A stretch of DNA of 64,000 nt from contig JBBBDQ010000347.1 in assembly GCA_037127315.1 (NCBI GenBank), positions 2,655,001-2,719,000 on the forward strand, read 5' to 3'. A model generated the notes under the pieces. That model saw nothing but the letters and a program-made list of their open reading frames with translations. It ran no database searches and had not been told where the DNA came from. Below are positions 22,181 to 32,841 of this stretch, one piece after another. The stretch's first letter is position 1; each line of letters starts with the position of its first letter. The stretch is from Ascarosepion bandense. Taxonomy: Eukaryota > Mollusca > Cephalopoda > Sepiida > Sepiidae. The translations under genes and the position numbers were made by a program.

Positions 22181-22744
22181 GAATGACCTCAACCTGCAGA
22201 AAAAATGCACTAACAGGGTGTGAAAGAAATATGAAGAAAAAATTAGAAAATAACACTCGAAATGGGACTCACTAAAGGAAGCGATGGTGACATCAGCAAA
22301 CAATATTGCCCCAAAGGAAATCAGACGCACAAGATAAAACGAGTGTATAACTGAATAGATTCTCAACATGATGCAAAGAAAACAAGAAATAACACCAAGA
22401 TATGGAGTAGAATACAGGAATCTATACAGGGAGATAAGAAACAAATGCAAACTGGCTAAAGAGAAGTGGCTAAACGACAAATGCGCCGAGGTAGGAAGAC
22501 TGAGCAGGACCAATAAAGCAAAGATGCATAACAAGATAAGAGAACTGACAGGACAAATACCTGCTTCTCAACAGAGTGCATAAAATCCAAGGATGGAACA
22601 ATAATATTGGAGAAAGAGGAAATATTCCAGCAATGGGAAGAGTATATAAAGGACATTTTCCGCGACAGGAGAGAGCAGCCGAGAATACACAAGGATGAGG
22701 ACAGACCGGAAATATTAAAGTCCGAAGTGGAAGCTGCAATGGCC

Positions 22745-23668
22745 AAACTGTAGAGAAAAAAAGCAGCTGGTCCAGACAGCATTATAATAGAGTTGCTGAT
22801 AGCCCTGGAAGTATTCGCTATAGAGAAAATTACCGAAATAATAAACGAAATATATGATAGTGGAATAATACCAGACAACCTATGCAATAAGTCAATTTTT
22901 ATAGTACTGCCGAAGAAGCCAGGTGCAAACGAGTGCAAACTACACAGAACTATCAGCTTAATGAGTCACATTACAAAACTGATTCTCAGAATCCTGATGA
23001 ATAGAGCGAAAAGCAGAATCAAGCCAGAGACAGGACAGGAACAGTATGGATTCGTCAAAGACACTGGAACAAGAAACTCTATATTTATGATTAGGGTGCT
23101 CTCTGAAAAGGCAATACAAATGAAGAAGGGATTGTATCTATGTTTTATTGATCATGCAAAGGCATTCGACAAAATACGCCACATAGAATTGATGGAGATG
23201 CTCAGCAACCTCGACATTTTCGGGAAAAACATCAGAGTAATCAAGAATCTCTACTGGCAGCAAACTGCCTGCATACGGGCAGGTAACGATTTCAGCAGAT
23301 TCACAAAGATAGAAAAGGGCCTAAGGCAAGGATGCGTCTTTTCAACGGATCTCTTCAACTTGTTCAGCGAGAATATTTTGAGGACTACTGATTCTAGACC
23401 AGTTTTTATTATCGCATACCAAAATTTAAACAACATAAAGTATGCAGATGGTACAGTGCTGGTTGCAGAGACGGAATGCAAACTACAAGACCTCCTACAG
23501 AAGGTAGCTGAGGAGAGTGACAAAAAAGGACTACGAATAAACAGCAAGAAAATTGAATGCATTGTCATCAGGAGCCCAAAATGCCAAATACAGGTAGGGA
23601 ACACTAGAATCAAGCAAGTACAAAAATTTCAATACCTAGGAAGTATTCTAACAGGAGATGGAAAGTGA
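22745..23668 (+). pseudogene. RTE LINE reverse transcriptase domain, active site mutated
   Basis: After a stop at about 22752, an open frame (22793-23668) covers most of the RT: IPDNLCNKSIFIVLPKKPG, EQYGFVKDTGTRNSIF, LCFIDHAKAFDKIRH (first catalytic Asp in FIDHAKAFD), GLRQGCVFSTDLFNL, then NIKYADGTVLVAE and FQYLGSILTGDGK. The conserved Y-A-D-D box reads Y-A-D-G at 23441-23452, so one of the two metal-binding aspartates is gone. The frame ends at a stop just after DGK. Confidence 0.93.
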
Positions 23669-23763
23669 CACACCAAGATCCGAAGGCGTATTGGCACGGC
23701 GAGGCACGCCTTCCAGAAGCTGAGTAGAGTACTAAGACAAAGAAGAGAGTCCTAGATTCCTAT

Positions 23764-24147
23764 GTGATTCCAGTTCTTCGATACGGCAGTGAATGCTGGA
23801 CAATGTCATCGAAGATGAGGAAAAAACTTGAAGCAGCGGAAATGTGGTTTTACAGAAGAACGCTACGGATATCCTGGAACGAACATGTGAGCAATGATGA
23901 GGTTTTGGAAAGAATGGCATTGAAAAGAAAACTAATAGTGAGCATCAGAAAGAGACAACTGAAGTTACTGGGACATGCAAAGAGGAAGGAGAGCTTGGAG
24001 AACCTGATACTCTCAGGCCAGATAGAAAGAAAAAAGAGACAGAGAAAGGCAGCAAATAACATATTTGAATGGCCTGATCAGCTGGATGAAGGAACGTGGA
24101 CTGCGTGGAGTAACAGGAGAAAATATATTAAGATCCACCAGGGATAG
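23764..24147 (+). pseudogene. RTE LINE C-terminal domain remnant
   Basis: A 127-codon frame: YGSECWTMSSKMRKKLEAAE, MWFYRRTLRISWNEHV, KRQLKLLGHAKRKESL, ENLILSGQI, then a basic stretch and the terminal stop at 24145-24147. This domain follows RT in this LINE family and recurs in most fragments of the window. A frameshift/stop zone at 23669-23763 separates it from the RT frame. Confidence 0.88.
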
Positions 24148-24399
24148 TTGACTCTCTTCAAGCGAATAAACTTGTGATTTCACATATCGCGATCTGTTTA
24201 TAAATTTGTGCTTCACTGAAAGTGACAACCAACGTATTGTCATTAAGATTTTTAAATAGATTTCAAGCGTTCTTTTCTGTTTTTTATTTCAGAACTCAAA
24301 TTACGGCTGAGAATGTAGCTGAAAGCGCTCGACAAAAAGAAACGCTGACGAAACCGAAAACTTTGGAAGCATTATATCGTAACCGGCTAATCATCCCTA

Positions 24400-24401
<2 letters not shown>

Positions 24402-24452
<51 letters not shown>
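24402..24452. repeat. (TA)n microsatellite
   Basis: Pure TA run. The overlapping 100-codon frame at 24222-24524 is mostly an artefact of it. Confidence 0.95.
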
Positions 24453-24454
<2 letters not shown>

Positions 24455-24615
24455 CTATGACTATTTACCCTTTCACACTCTGATTGAGCACTCTGTAAGA
24501 ATGGTAGACTTTGAAAAACAGTAGCTACTCTAACATCTACGCATCATTCATTCAGCAATGAATTAGAACACTCTCAGCTATTGGGCGTGTATAATGATAA
24601 TATACACACTAAAAA

Positions 24616-24755
24616 AGCGCCCATAGCTCAGAGGTAGAATCGCCTACTGACGCCAATTCGGTCGGGTTTCAATCCTGGGTAAAAAGCAATCGGATGTCTA
24701 ACCGTACTGATGAGCTGTGATACAGCGAAACATATCTGTCTGCGGATGACTATAT
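24616..24755 (+). mobile_element. tRNA-derived SINE (family A), best copy
   Basis: The head GCGCCCATAGCTCAGAGG contains the A box TAGCTCAGAGG (24624-24634). GGGTTTCAATCCTGGG (about 24664) is the B box, spaced as in tRNA. The tail CTGATGAGCTGTGATACAG leads to a (TA)n run. Other copies are at 3609-3700 and 3770-3912. Confidence 0.85.
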
Positions 24756-24829
24756 ATATATTGGAAGTAGCACAATCTAATTTGTTGGCAGTCCATTATT
24801 TGTCGTCATTTACTTTATTAAGAGTGCTC

Positions 24830-24955
24830 GATACTTTGTAGTGCATTACATATTGTAAAATATTTTTAAGTTTATGATAAAAATATAGTACACTGCAATT
24901 CAAGAGCCGTTGTGTTTTGGGACTAATTTATTAGCACTATAGGGCAGTGAAATAT
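24830..24955 (-). repeat. Dispersed repeat paired with 52375-52490
   Basis: On the minus strand it contains CAAAACACAACGGCTCTTGA and TGCTAATAAATTAG, and lines up with ACACAACGGCTCTTATGC and TGCTAATAAGATAG in the other copy over about 110 bp. The ribozyme-like core present there is mutated here. Probably the terminal repeat of a Penelope-type element. Confidence 0.65.
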
Positions 24956-25757
24956 TTTTTCTGTTAAGAATTATTATATACAGACACACACAATTTTTAC
25001 CAAATCTAGACATTTAATGAAGGTGGATTTTCGGAGCGTTTGTCTCAGTAAACCAATAGAATATCAGGTCATGATGTAGACGAGAAATTTTATTGTAAGT
25101 GTAAAAGCCTAGAAAGACATAAATTAACTTAAGATCCAGACATTTTCCATGCCAGTGATGAAATGAATTGAGTGATACTTATGTAGCATTTTGCGTCTAG
25201 TTATATTAGTGACAATTAACTATACTTAAGGGTATACTTTAGACGATGATGACAAATGGAATTAAGTTGTTTACGTTTATTGAATAAGTTTAGTTTTGGG
25301 TTTTGATAATTTGTAATTTTTCTTGAAAACTATTGCGATAAGTTTTATCGTTAAAAGATAATGTATGATAAAAAAATGGTGGATTTTAAATGATTCCTTG
25401 ATACAACTGATATAATATATTATTACTGGAAATAGAACATAGAGAGACTATGATTTCACCAACTGGTTTATCCGAATCAATAATAAGTCCAATTGTTCGT
25501 TTATACAGTTTGACATTGTTGATTATTCCACTTTATTTCCAAAGACTTATTCATTTCGGCATTAGATTTCACTAGATATTATTCAGAACAAAATGATATA
25601 CATAAATGTAAACTTAACACATTATCTAAAGCGGTTATGATCTATAATATGTTTCGACGGGTTGTTACCCATCTCTTCAGACCACAAAATACATTTTATG
25701 TATTTTATCTGTCGCAACGAATTGTAGTTTTTAACGAATTTCGAAGATGTTTTGAGT

Positions 25758-25760
<3 letters not shown>
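24956..25760. other. No recognisable feature
   Basis: AT-rich sequence with no gene or familiar repeat. GTTTCGACGGGTTGTTACCC near 25651 resembles an eroded retroelement tail, but this is unsupported. Confidence 0.4.

Positions 25761-25794
<34 letters not shown>
25761..25794. repeat. (TA)n microsatellite
   Basis: TA run directly next to the 3' end of a Helitron. Confidence 0.95.
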
Positions 25795-25795
<1 letters not shown>

Positions 25796-25796
25796 T

Positions 25797-26304
25797 ATAC
25801 AGTATAACACGGCGATGCTCGGGTGTAATGAAAGCTTTAAAACTAATCCATGGTCCTGGAACTCAGACTGTGTGGACGTTGACCCAAAAGACTAAAAAGC
25901 AATAGTTGTTTCCAGTTAAAGCGAAATCGCAAACTGAAAGAAAAATGAATGGATGTAAATCAAATTTTGATTTCCTGGTATCGATACCAAACTTTCTGCA
26001 CTATTGTAAGAACTGCAACCATGAAACTTCTGAATATCGTTTCTTATGTCTTTGTCTATGAGTGTATCAAATTTGATTAAACTCGAACCACTCCTTCTAT
26101 AACCCGATTTTTTCGATTATCGATTTTCGATATTTATCGGGGGTACCTCGACACAAAACCTAGCTAAGAACACTCGCAGATGCTTATAGTACAACTGTAT
26201 AAATTTTCAAGAAAATCGCTTCAGCCGGTTCGGAGTCTATAGATAACGGACACACACGCACACAGCCACACACACACAAAGTTCCATTTATAAATAAGAT
26301 TAGA
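25797..26304 (-). mobile_element. Non-autonomous Helitron, minus strand
   Basis: On the minus strand it starts TCTAATCTTATTTATAAATG and ends with the hairpin region CCCGAGCATCGCCGTG and TTATACTGTAT. The hairpin has two changes and the CTAG box is lost. The interior (TCGATTATCGATTTTCGATA) matches the other two copies. Confidence 0.83.
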
Positions 26305-26456
26305 TACATATTGATCAGGATAATAGTCACTGATATATCCATATAGATCTATTTCTTGTATAGTTTATATCAAATAGATATTTTCTGGGACATTTTATGT
26401 GTTTTGCGATCTGAAGCGATAGTTTATGCTCGATTTAGATGATTTATTCATTTGTC

Positions 26457-26459
<3 letters not shown>

Positions 26460-26529
<70 letters not shown>
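26460..26529. repeat. (TA)n-(TG)n microsatellite
   Basis: A TA run followed by a long TG run. Confidence 0.95.
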
Positions 26530-26531
<2 letters not shown>

Positions 26532-27159
26532 AAGCTGGACAATGAAAATATGACTCTTCATCTTTTTGCAATCTGTACCTGTTTCCATAATTAATATTTA
26601 ATTAGATAGACAAATGCTATTTCACTAATTAGATAAAAGTTACTTTGCTTGTTACTAGAAGCTTCTATTCTCGAGGAGCAATCGGCTTCTCTCCCGGGAA
26701 ATCAAGTCTAGGTACATAAGCCTCCCCTCAGTAAAAGATCTGTCGATATGTCTAGCTAAGAACGACAATGGCAAAACAGAATCACACGCTCAAACAGAGA
26801 AGAATAGTGAGACTAATACATAAAAATGTGAGACGTTTGCATGCGAGGGTCGTTCAAAAAGTTCTAAGCCTCACCCTGAAGGAGTTGGAGAAACAAAAGA
26901 TTTTTTCACTATTTTTCAATCTAGTCTATCTCCACCTCGACAACAATGAACATGGTACAATGATGCTTAAGAATTGCAATTACATGACGCGTAAATGTGG
27001 TGTTCTATTCCTTCAAAAAATCATCCACCAAATACAAGGATTGTGAAATGAAAATCTCAAAAATGTGCTACATGGGGACATTAATAATTGTGGTTGAGCC
27101 CTCAGGTTGATTAAGAAAACATTGTAAGCACAAATACTGCTTACACATTAGCAAAATCT
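26530..27159. other. Mostly unassigned; possible mariner end
   Basis: A 92-codon frame (26768-27046) has no known motif. GAGGGTCGTTCAAAAAGTTC at about 26846 resembles a mariner terminal repeat by my recollection of such ends, but I found no matching second terminus. Confidence 0.3.
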
Positions 27160-27745
27160 TTATGCATATAAAACACGTGTGATCTTTGTTTTGTTTTTTA
27201 TTAAAATTATCAGTGGAAAATACCATGACATTATTTCTGACAATAGATCTCTTGTTGGTATTAAGGAAGAAATCAAAGAAAACAACGGTAAAATCACCCA
27301 CAGTCGAGACTAAAAGCGTCATTCTGCACTCCATTGTCTTATCGACGGCTATTTTAATATGTGGAATATATCATGAAAACATCTCTAACATTATGCCTCT
27401 TGTTAGAACACGGAAGACAAAGAGTATACATCAGAAATTAAAAGTAGAAGATGAGCAGAAGGAGGAAGAGTGAGAAGAAGAAGAGTTTATCTATGTAAAA
27501 TGTGTGTGATCTTAATTTTTTCTTTTGTTTTTTGCAACAATGATCAGTGAAAAATGTCACGAAGCCATTTCTGATCTTAGATCTCTGCCTGAGAAATGTC
27601 TATAGAAGAGAAAGCAAAGGAAGTAGAAACAAATGTAGCCACAGCAGCAACAACATCACTCACAGTCGAGATTCAAAACGCCATTATAGACTCCATGGTC
27701 TTATCGACGGCCGTATTAAAATGTGCTCAAGATAAAACTCCGAAA
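27160..27745 (+). repeat. Two-copy tandem duplication (~320-bp unit) with short frames
   Basis: Copy 1 (about 27170-27370) and copy 2 (about 27500-27735) share GTGTGATCTT, then ATCAGTG.AAAAT, TCACTCACAGTCGAGA and CATTGTCTTATCGACGGC-like stretches in order. Frames in the two copies read related peptides (T.SLTVEIQNAI..SMVLSTAVLKC versus SPTVETKSVILHSIVLSTAI), 27596-27808 and 27186-27473. I do not recognise the protein. The shared peptide could be old coding sequence or just shared DNA. Confidence 0.6.
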
Positions 27746-28140
27746 TTCTACTTCTCTCACCTTGGTTGCCAACCCCAATTAGGGAGCACAGACTGTTCTG
27801 TTATTTAACGCGTAGCTTCCACCTTGGTCCAGATCTCTATCAGGGTTTTTTTTCACGATCATTTGAGAAAACCCTCCCTGAATTATTTCCACTGCTTTTG
27901 TGCCCGTCATTTCAGGATATTTACCGTACTTGCCACGCTTGGCAATGTGGGTTGAGGAAAACTACTTAAACCATAGTTGGTTTGATTGTGTAGGTAACCA
28001 TTGGTTCATAGGACCTTATCCGCCATTTGACAGTTCTTGATTTCGGTTCTGCAGGGTCCCTACACCACCCTCCTCTCCGATCTTGCAAACATCAGAACGC
28101 CTGTTTATTCGCCGACAACCCGGCCGAGGTAGTACTGGGT
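27746..28140. other. No recognisable feature
   Basis: Less AT-rich than its surroundings, with overlapping short frames but no known motif or repeat. Confidence 0.4.
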
Positions 28141-28149
28141 TAAGTCGAA

Positions 28150-28285
28150 CAAGTACCATAGTACCTGACATATGTATATACGCGAAAATGAACGAAAAAT
28201 CTCAACTAGAATTCGAACAAGGTTCACTGAATTTATGTTCAGCGCCGCTAACCATATTACCACCTGCTCATGCGTGGAGCGAGTG
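28150..28285 (-). mobile_element. tRNA-like SINE, minus strand
   Basis: On the minus strand, GGTGGTAATATGGTTAGCGG (A box) is followed after about 30 bp by TTGTTCGAATTCTAG (B box). No closing acceptor stem was found. It differs in body from families A-C. Confidence 0.6.
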
Positions 28286-28429
28286 TCATTCGAGTTTCTG
28301 CTTTATTGGTCTGAACTTTGGTCCGAAATGACCTTAACTAAGTGCTCTGGGCTCTGAACCTCGTGATCATGGAATCGTGATATTAACAGAGTATGTTTGT
28401 ATAAATTTTGATTCTTGTTTTTTTGTATG

Positions 28430-28985
28430 TGCTGTGTCCCTTCAGGGCGTAGACGATCATGGCCCTCCACGTTTTCTTATTTCCTGTATATCTTTACAAA
28501 TTATATCTCCCAAACCCTTTTTCTGCCATCCATTTGCTAAAGTCCATCAAATATGCCATACGTTGGATTTCTCTGTCTCTCTTTCCCTGTATCTACCCTG
28601 TGAGCATGAGGTTCTCCATGCATTTCTTTCTCATTACGTGTCCCAGAAACTTGCTGATGTTTAGTATGAGTTTCTTTTTTGTTTTCATTATCACCAGAAC
28701 CACGTCGTTTCTCACATGTTCGGTCCATGGTATCCTCAGCATCCTTCTGTTGCTTTGAATCTTTTCTTCATCTTTGAGAAAATTTTCCAGCATTCGCTGT
28801 CATATAGGAGGACAGATATAACGCAACAGTTCAGTACCCTTTTCTTTTCTTTTTTTTTTTGTTCACAACGAAATTTTCTTGTATCTCAATACTCTACTTA
28901 GTTTTCGGAATGCGTATTTGGCCATGCCAATAAACCTTTCTGATCTCAGTGTCACACTTACCGTCCAGTCAGAACACGTTATAAC
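28430..28985 (-). pseudogene. RTE-type LINE C-terminal fragment
   Basis: The minus-strand frame 28793-28593 reads MLENFLKDEEKIQSNRRMLR, IPWTEHVRNDVVL and FLGHVMRKKCMENLMLTG, the C-terminal domain of the RTE family. Coding traces extend left to about 28430 (basic tail) and right to about 28985. Stops and frameshifts throughout. Confidence 0.82.
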
Positions 28986-29029
28986 GATTTAAATTTCTCA
29001 CCTCCTTGATTTAAGTATTCTTCTTCTAT

Positions 29030-29875
29030 GTGCCCTGTCCCTTCAGGACGTAAGCGATCATGGCCTTCCACGTTTCCCTATTCCTGGTGGCTCTGAGCAC
29101 GCCTGCTCCTGTTACACCATGCAATCCTCGTTCCGTCATCCACCTGATTATGTCCTTCAAATATATTATCCGTTGCTTTCCCCTGTCTCATTTTCCTCTC
29201 TATCTGGCCTGTTAGTATCAGATTCTTCAAGACCTCCTTTCTCATTGCATGTCCCAGGAACTTCAGCTGTCTCAATCCAGTATTCTCTTCCTAGTTTCTA
29301 GCGAAATTGTCCTGTTTCTTAATACTTTACTCAACTTCTGGAATGCTTCATTAGCATTTTGAGCTCCTTTTTTGCTAATGACAATGCATTCAGTTTTTTG
29401 TGTATTTATGTATGCAGGCGGTTTGCAGCCAGTATAGGCTCTTCATTATTCTAGTATCTTTCCTGAATATATCAATGTTTCAGAGCAGCTCTTACAGGTC
29501 TTTGTGACGTACTTTATCGAATGTCTTTGCGTTCTGTAAAGCACTGCTGCACGCCATTTGGCATTAGATTGCTTTTTCTGATAATATTCTGAAGATAATG
29601 TAGCGTTCTGTGTTCCGGGTGTCTTTGACGAACCCACACAGTTCTTGTACTGATTCTGCTGCGCACTCTATTCATCAGAATTCGAATGATGGGATTTGTT
29701 ACGTGGCTCATTAAGCTGATTTTTCACGGGAGTTCAAATTCCTTTCCGCCTGGCTTCTTAGGTAGTGGTATAAAAATCGATTTGCTTATATCTTCCGCTA
29801 CATCACCACTGTCTTAGATTTCATTATTCATTTCTGTAAACCTCTCTACGCCGAAATCGTCTAAGGTTGTCTTCC
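29030..29875 (-). pseudogene. RTE-type LINE fragment with internal deletion
   Basis: On the minus strand the 5' side (29875-29440) has RT N-terminal codons: MSHVTNPIIRILMNRVRSRI (29711), then eroded YGFVKDTGTRN and CFIDYAKTFDKV-like stretches. The 3' side (29275-29078) has MRQLKFLGHAMRKEVLKNLI and LTGQIERKMRQ. The palm with the YADD box lies in the missing interval, so this copy lost its RT core by deletion. Confidence 0.8.
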
Positions 29876-29879
29876 TCTA

Positions 29880-31475
29880 GCCCTGTTGCTTTGTTTTTAT
29901 TCAATTTGGTGCGAGCAGATTCCTCTTCGGATTTCCGTGTATTTTCGTTTTTTTTCTTTCGTCGTGATAGAACTCTCCTTTATATTTTCCCAGAATTACA
30001 TCGAAATTTGTATCAAAATTTATGCGCGCCATTGTGCCACAGGGCGCATAAAGTTTGATATAAGACTGACAACCCTCGTAAAGAAAGCGTATGTTTACGG
30101 AGATACGTATACCAAAGAATTTTCTGAGCTTCCTTCTTCCTTAAAGGGGAATCCCAATCGAATGAAGTTTCGAAGTAACGATAAGGCCACGTCCCTAGAG
30201 AAGACAGTGGATTGTCGACTTGCTGATATGATACGTTTTTTTCTTTCTTTCTGTCTCTATCTCTTTCGCCACCGCACTCTGGCTTTCTCTCTCACCTTCT
30301 TTGTCTCATCATTCCTCCCTCGCCCTTTCTTTCTCTCTCTCTCTTTCTCTCTGTCTCACAATCTCTTCTAACAAGAAAAGAGCTCTATTAGGTCTCCCTA
30401 AAGAATAAATTAAAATTAAAAAAAACTATGAGGAAGTTTCTCTGTCATTTATTATGACTATCGTTGCAGATTTTAAAAGTCTACTGCGGAATTACACCAA
30501 AACCATCAAGAAAAATTTAGCTGTCTCCATTTTTTGAATAATGTAAAACAGTTTTTGTACTCATTTACAAAAAATCTGCTCCCATGCATAAATTACTGCA
30601 ATAAAAATGACACTATTTCATTAGCAAAGCTTTTAATTTTTTTTTATATATAAAATTTATAAGGAATACTATTGTCTGAAGAAAAAAGTATATTTCACTG
30701 AATAATGAAGTTTTGCAAAAAAATATTTTAAATTATTTATAATTTATAATATATCAACTTTTTTGTAATAATTTATAATATTTCAATTGTTTAAAATTCT
30801 GCATTAATACGATTTTTTTATCTGGTATAGTTATTAACTGAAAAGTATATTTATGATTTAAAAAATTGAAAAGCATACATAAAATTTTAAAAATAATTTT
30901 CAATATTTCAATTTTCCTAACTATATTATTCCATAAATTCCATTATCATTAAAAAGTCAATTATGATAGGCATTATCCCTCTTTCTGAAAAACCAATAAA
31001 CTTTTTTTTAGGATTCGTGCAATTCTTTTTAATTTCATTATTCATTTCTGTATTCAATCGTGTTTACGCCTCAACAGGCTTTGCAAATCATACCTTCGAA
31101 AATTTAATGCATGTTTTAAGTCTTTAATTTCTATTTCAATAAATAATTTTAATCAGTTATAGTCAACCATACTTAGCTTTTCAACACATCGAGCTGTCAG
31201 TAATCAATCAACACGTCAGAAAACTAGACTTTCGTGATTAAGAAATGCTTGTATTTAACGTTTCAAAAGTAATAGTAGTTTCAAATCAGATTAATTTAAA
31301 TTTAAATTTGATAGCTTTTCTCAAACAACGTATCACATATGGATATTTTCTTTCTGCAAGATTTTAAAGGCCAAGAATTAACATCTATTTACAAATTTGT
31401 CAAAAATGGCTGACTTTATTTATTTAACTGAAAACAACCAAAAACTTGAGATTACAATCAATATGATTTATGTAA
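29880..31475. other. No recognisable feature; AT-rich desert
   Basis: A CT-rich stretch (about 30235-30365) underlies a spurious 161-codon frame (29886-30371). Beyond it lies about 1.1 kb of very AT-rich sequence with no gene, RNA or known repeat. Confidence 0.45.
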
Positions 31476-31481
31476 AGTTAT

Positions 31482-31812
31482 TGTTGGGGAACACTTCTCT
31501 TTACACATAAGAATGAACTCGCCTGATATGTACATATAATCCTGAAGAATGAGAGAACGAGTATGTGAGTAGTTGTAGAGTAGTGGTAAGCGTATGTTGT
31601 GCATAGTTAGTTGGAGTTGTTAGATATACACTCATTACCGGACATACTGTTTCATTGCAAGACTCTATATATTGATTCTGCTAATAGCCTGAATTGACTA
31701 ACCCGTGTTCCAGTTTATATATTTTTGTTCAATATAACTTACATTTTCTATCTCCATATCCGTTTTTGTTATTTATTATTTTGTGTGGTTTCTCAAACGG
31801 AATCTCGCAACA
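31482..31812. mobile_element. Solo LTR (331 bp) with 5-bp target duplication
   Basis: It starts TGTTGGGGAACACTTC and ends GAATCTCGCAACA, with TGTTG/CAACA inverted termini. It is bracketed by GTTAT on both sides (31477-31481 and 31813-31817). Length, TG...CA ends and 5-bp duplication are those of an LTR left by recombination. The family and the element's orientation cannot be told. It has no internal coding frame. Confidence 0.87.
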
Positions 31813-31819
31813 GTTATAT

Positions 31820-32305
31820 ATTTGGCTTACTTGAAATAGTAAATGTAATACGTTAGTTTTCAACTAAAACTAAAATAAAAGGTTCAAAAAATGCTTTACA
31901 TTAATCAAAATTCTTTTTAAAACTTACGTGTCGAAAATTTCTGGAGATACCTAAATTACATTGTCAATTGATATCTATCTTTCTAATCCTCATAATCTTC
32001 AATTGTTACTATCTCCGCTTCTTTTCATATCTCATTTTACGTTACTGTCTAAACAGAAACACTCTAGCTTCAGTGGCTCTCCACCCTTGTATAGGGAACG
32101 CTTTATAAGATAAACATCCATAGCTGATATAACGTAACAAGACAAAGTTGAGATAGTTGCGTCTTTGCCACTGGTTCCAGAGATCAAATTTCTCCGGAGT
32201 GAATTTCAAAATGCTTTTTTTAAGGCAGGTAGTCTTAATTTTTCAAAATTGTATGCATGAACAAACTTGACTGGGACAACATTCTTCATTCAGACTTATG
32301 GCAGA
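31820..32305. other. No recognisable feature
   Basis: AT-rich spacer without a recognisable gene or repeat. Confidence 0.4.
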
Positions 32306-32307
32306 AT

Positions 32308-32380
32308 CATATTGCAACATTTGTTCCCGTACGATTACTAAAGTTAAGCAACGTTGAGCCTGCTCAGTAGTTACATCCTT
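32308..32380 (+). pseudogene. 5S rRNA-derived fragment
   Basis: Segments such as GTTCCCGTACGATTACTAAA, then GTTAAGCAACGTTGAGCCTG, then CTCAGTAGTTACAT follow the order of the internal region of animal 5S rRNA (GGUUCUCGUCCGAUCACCGA, then GUUAAGCAACGUCGAGCC). They include the box A/C promoter segment in eroded form. Both ends of 5S are missing. A retroposed or relic 5S copy. Confidence 0.7.
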
Positions 32381-32416
32381 GTGGAAATTAGTTAAAACAA
32401 AATGAATAAGGCATTC

Positions 32417-32690
32417 CTAGGATTTTTCATCCTTCCCTGACAACTTATACGTCGTTTCTTGGAGTTGTTTTTCTCTTCCGACCGCATTTGCTTTAAGTTT
32501 TGGACTGATAGATCCTGTATGTTTCTTCGCCTTTATGGTACGACTGACAGTTGAAAGACTGACACCAACAATAACCGTGATCTCTCTGTAAAGCTTGCCA
32601 GTGTGTTCGTGCAACATTGCAATTTTCTTATGCTTCCTTGGAGTAACGTCTGACAGACAATGGCAGTATGGCAACTAATCAACACTCGAG
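32417..32690 (-). pseudogene. Tc1-like transposase N-terminus (helix-turn-helix)
   Basis: The 85-codon frame reads LSDVTPRKHKKIAMLHEHTG, then LYREITVIVGVSLSTVSRTI, then KHTGSISPKLK. This is the paired-type helix-turn-helix of Tc1/Tc3 transposases, which binds the element's inverted repeats; the GSISP turn before the second subdomain is diagnostic. The frame ends in LSGKDEKS, and no catalytic DDE core follows on the minus strand before 32380. It may be the source of the MITE family, which is inference. Confidence 0.8.
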
Positions 32691-32754
32691 ACAAAAGTGT
32701 TTAAAGGTGATAAAAATCTAATGCAATCGTTGATGATACAATATTTTCCCCCGA

Positions 32755-32808
32755 TTTCTCGTTCCGAGCCGATATCCACTGGACCACAACGCACACTGGG
32801 AAGGGAAA
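32755..32808 (-). mobile_element. SINE family B head fragment
   Basis: The reverse complement reads GTTGTGGTCCAGTGGATATC, then GGCTCGGAACGAGAAATCGG: the A-box end of family B, truncated before the B box. Confidence 0.7.
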
Positions 32809-32841
32809 ATTTACAATGGTTACAACAGAAGTACACAAAAA

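Larger units (their letters stand above)
21437..24150 (+). mobile_element. RTE-type LINE, nearly full-length but inactive
   Basis: This is the best copy of the main LINE family here: an AP endonuclease-like region (21437-22180), a linker, the reverse transcriptase (about 22745-23668) and the C-terminal domain (23764-24147). The order matches RTE-clade elements, which carry one long ORF. At least a dozen stops or frameshifts are visible, and the RT active site is mutated. The 5' end is unclear; 21216-21436 has nothing recognisable. Shorter copies lie at 2498, 7760, 12625, 28430, 29030, 37190, 39640 and 47275. Confidence 0.9.

Noticed and set aside
22154..22938. Minus-strand frames of 126 and 160 codons
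   Set aside because: Antisense shadows of the RTE LINE, whose plus-strand RT motifs are unmistakable.
29886..30371. 161-codon frame with hydrophobic segments, considered as a membrane protein
   Set aside because: It is Phe/Ser/Leu-rich because it crosses a CT-rich tract, has no motif, and overlaps decayed LINE sequence at its start.
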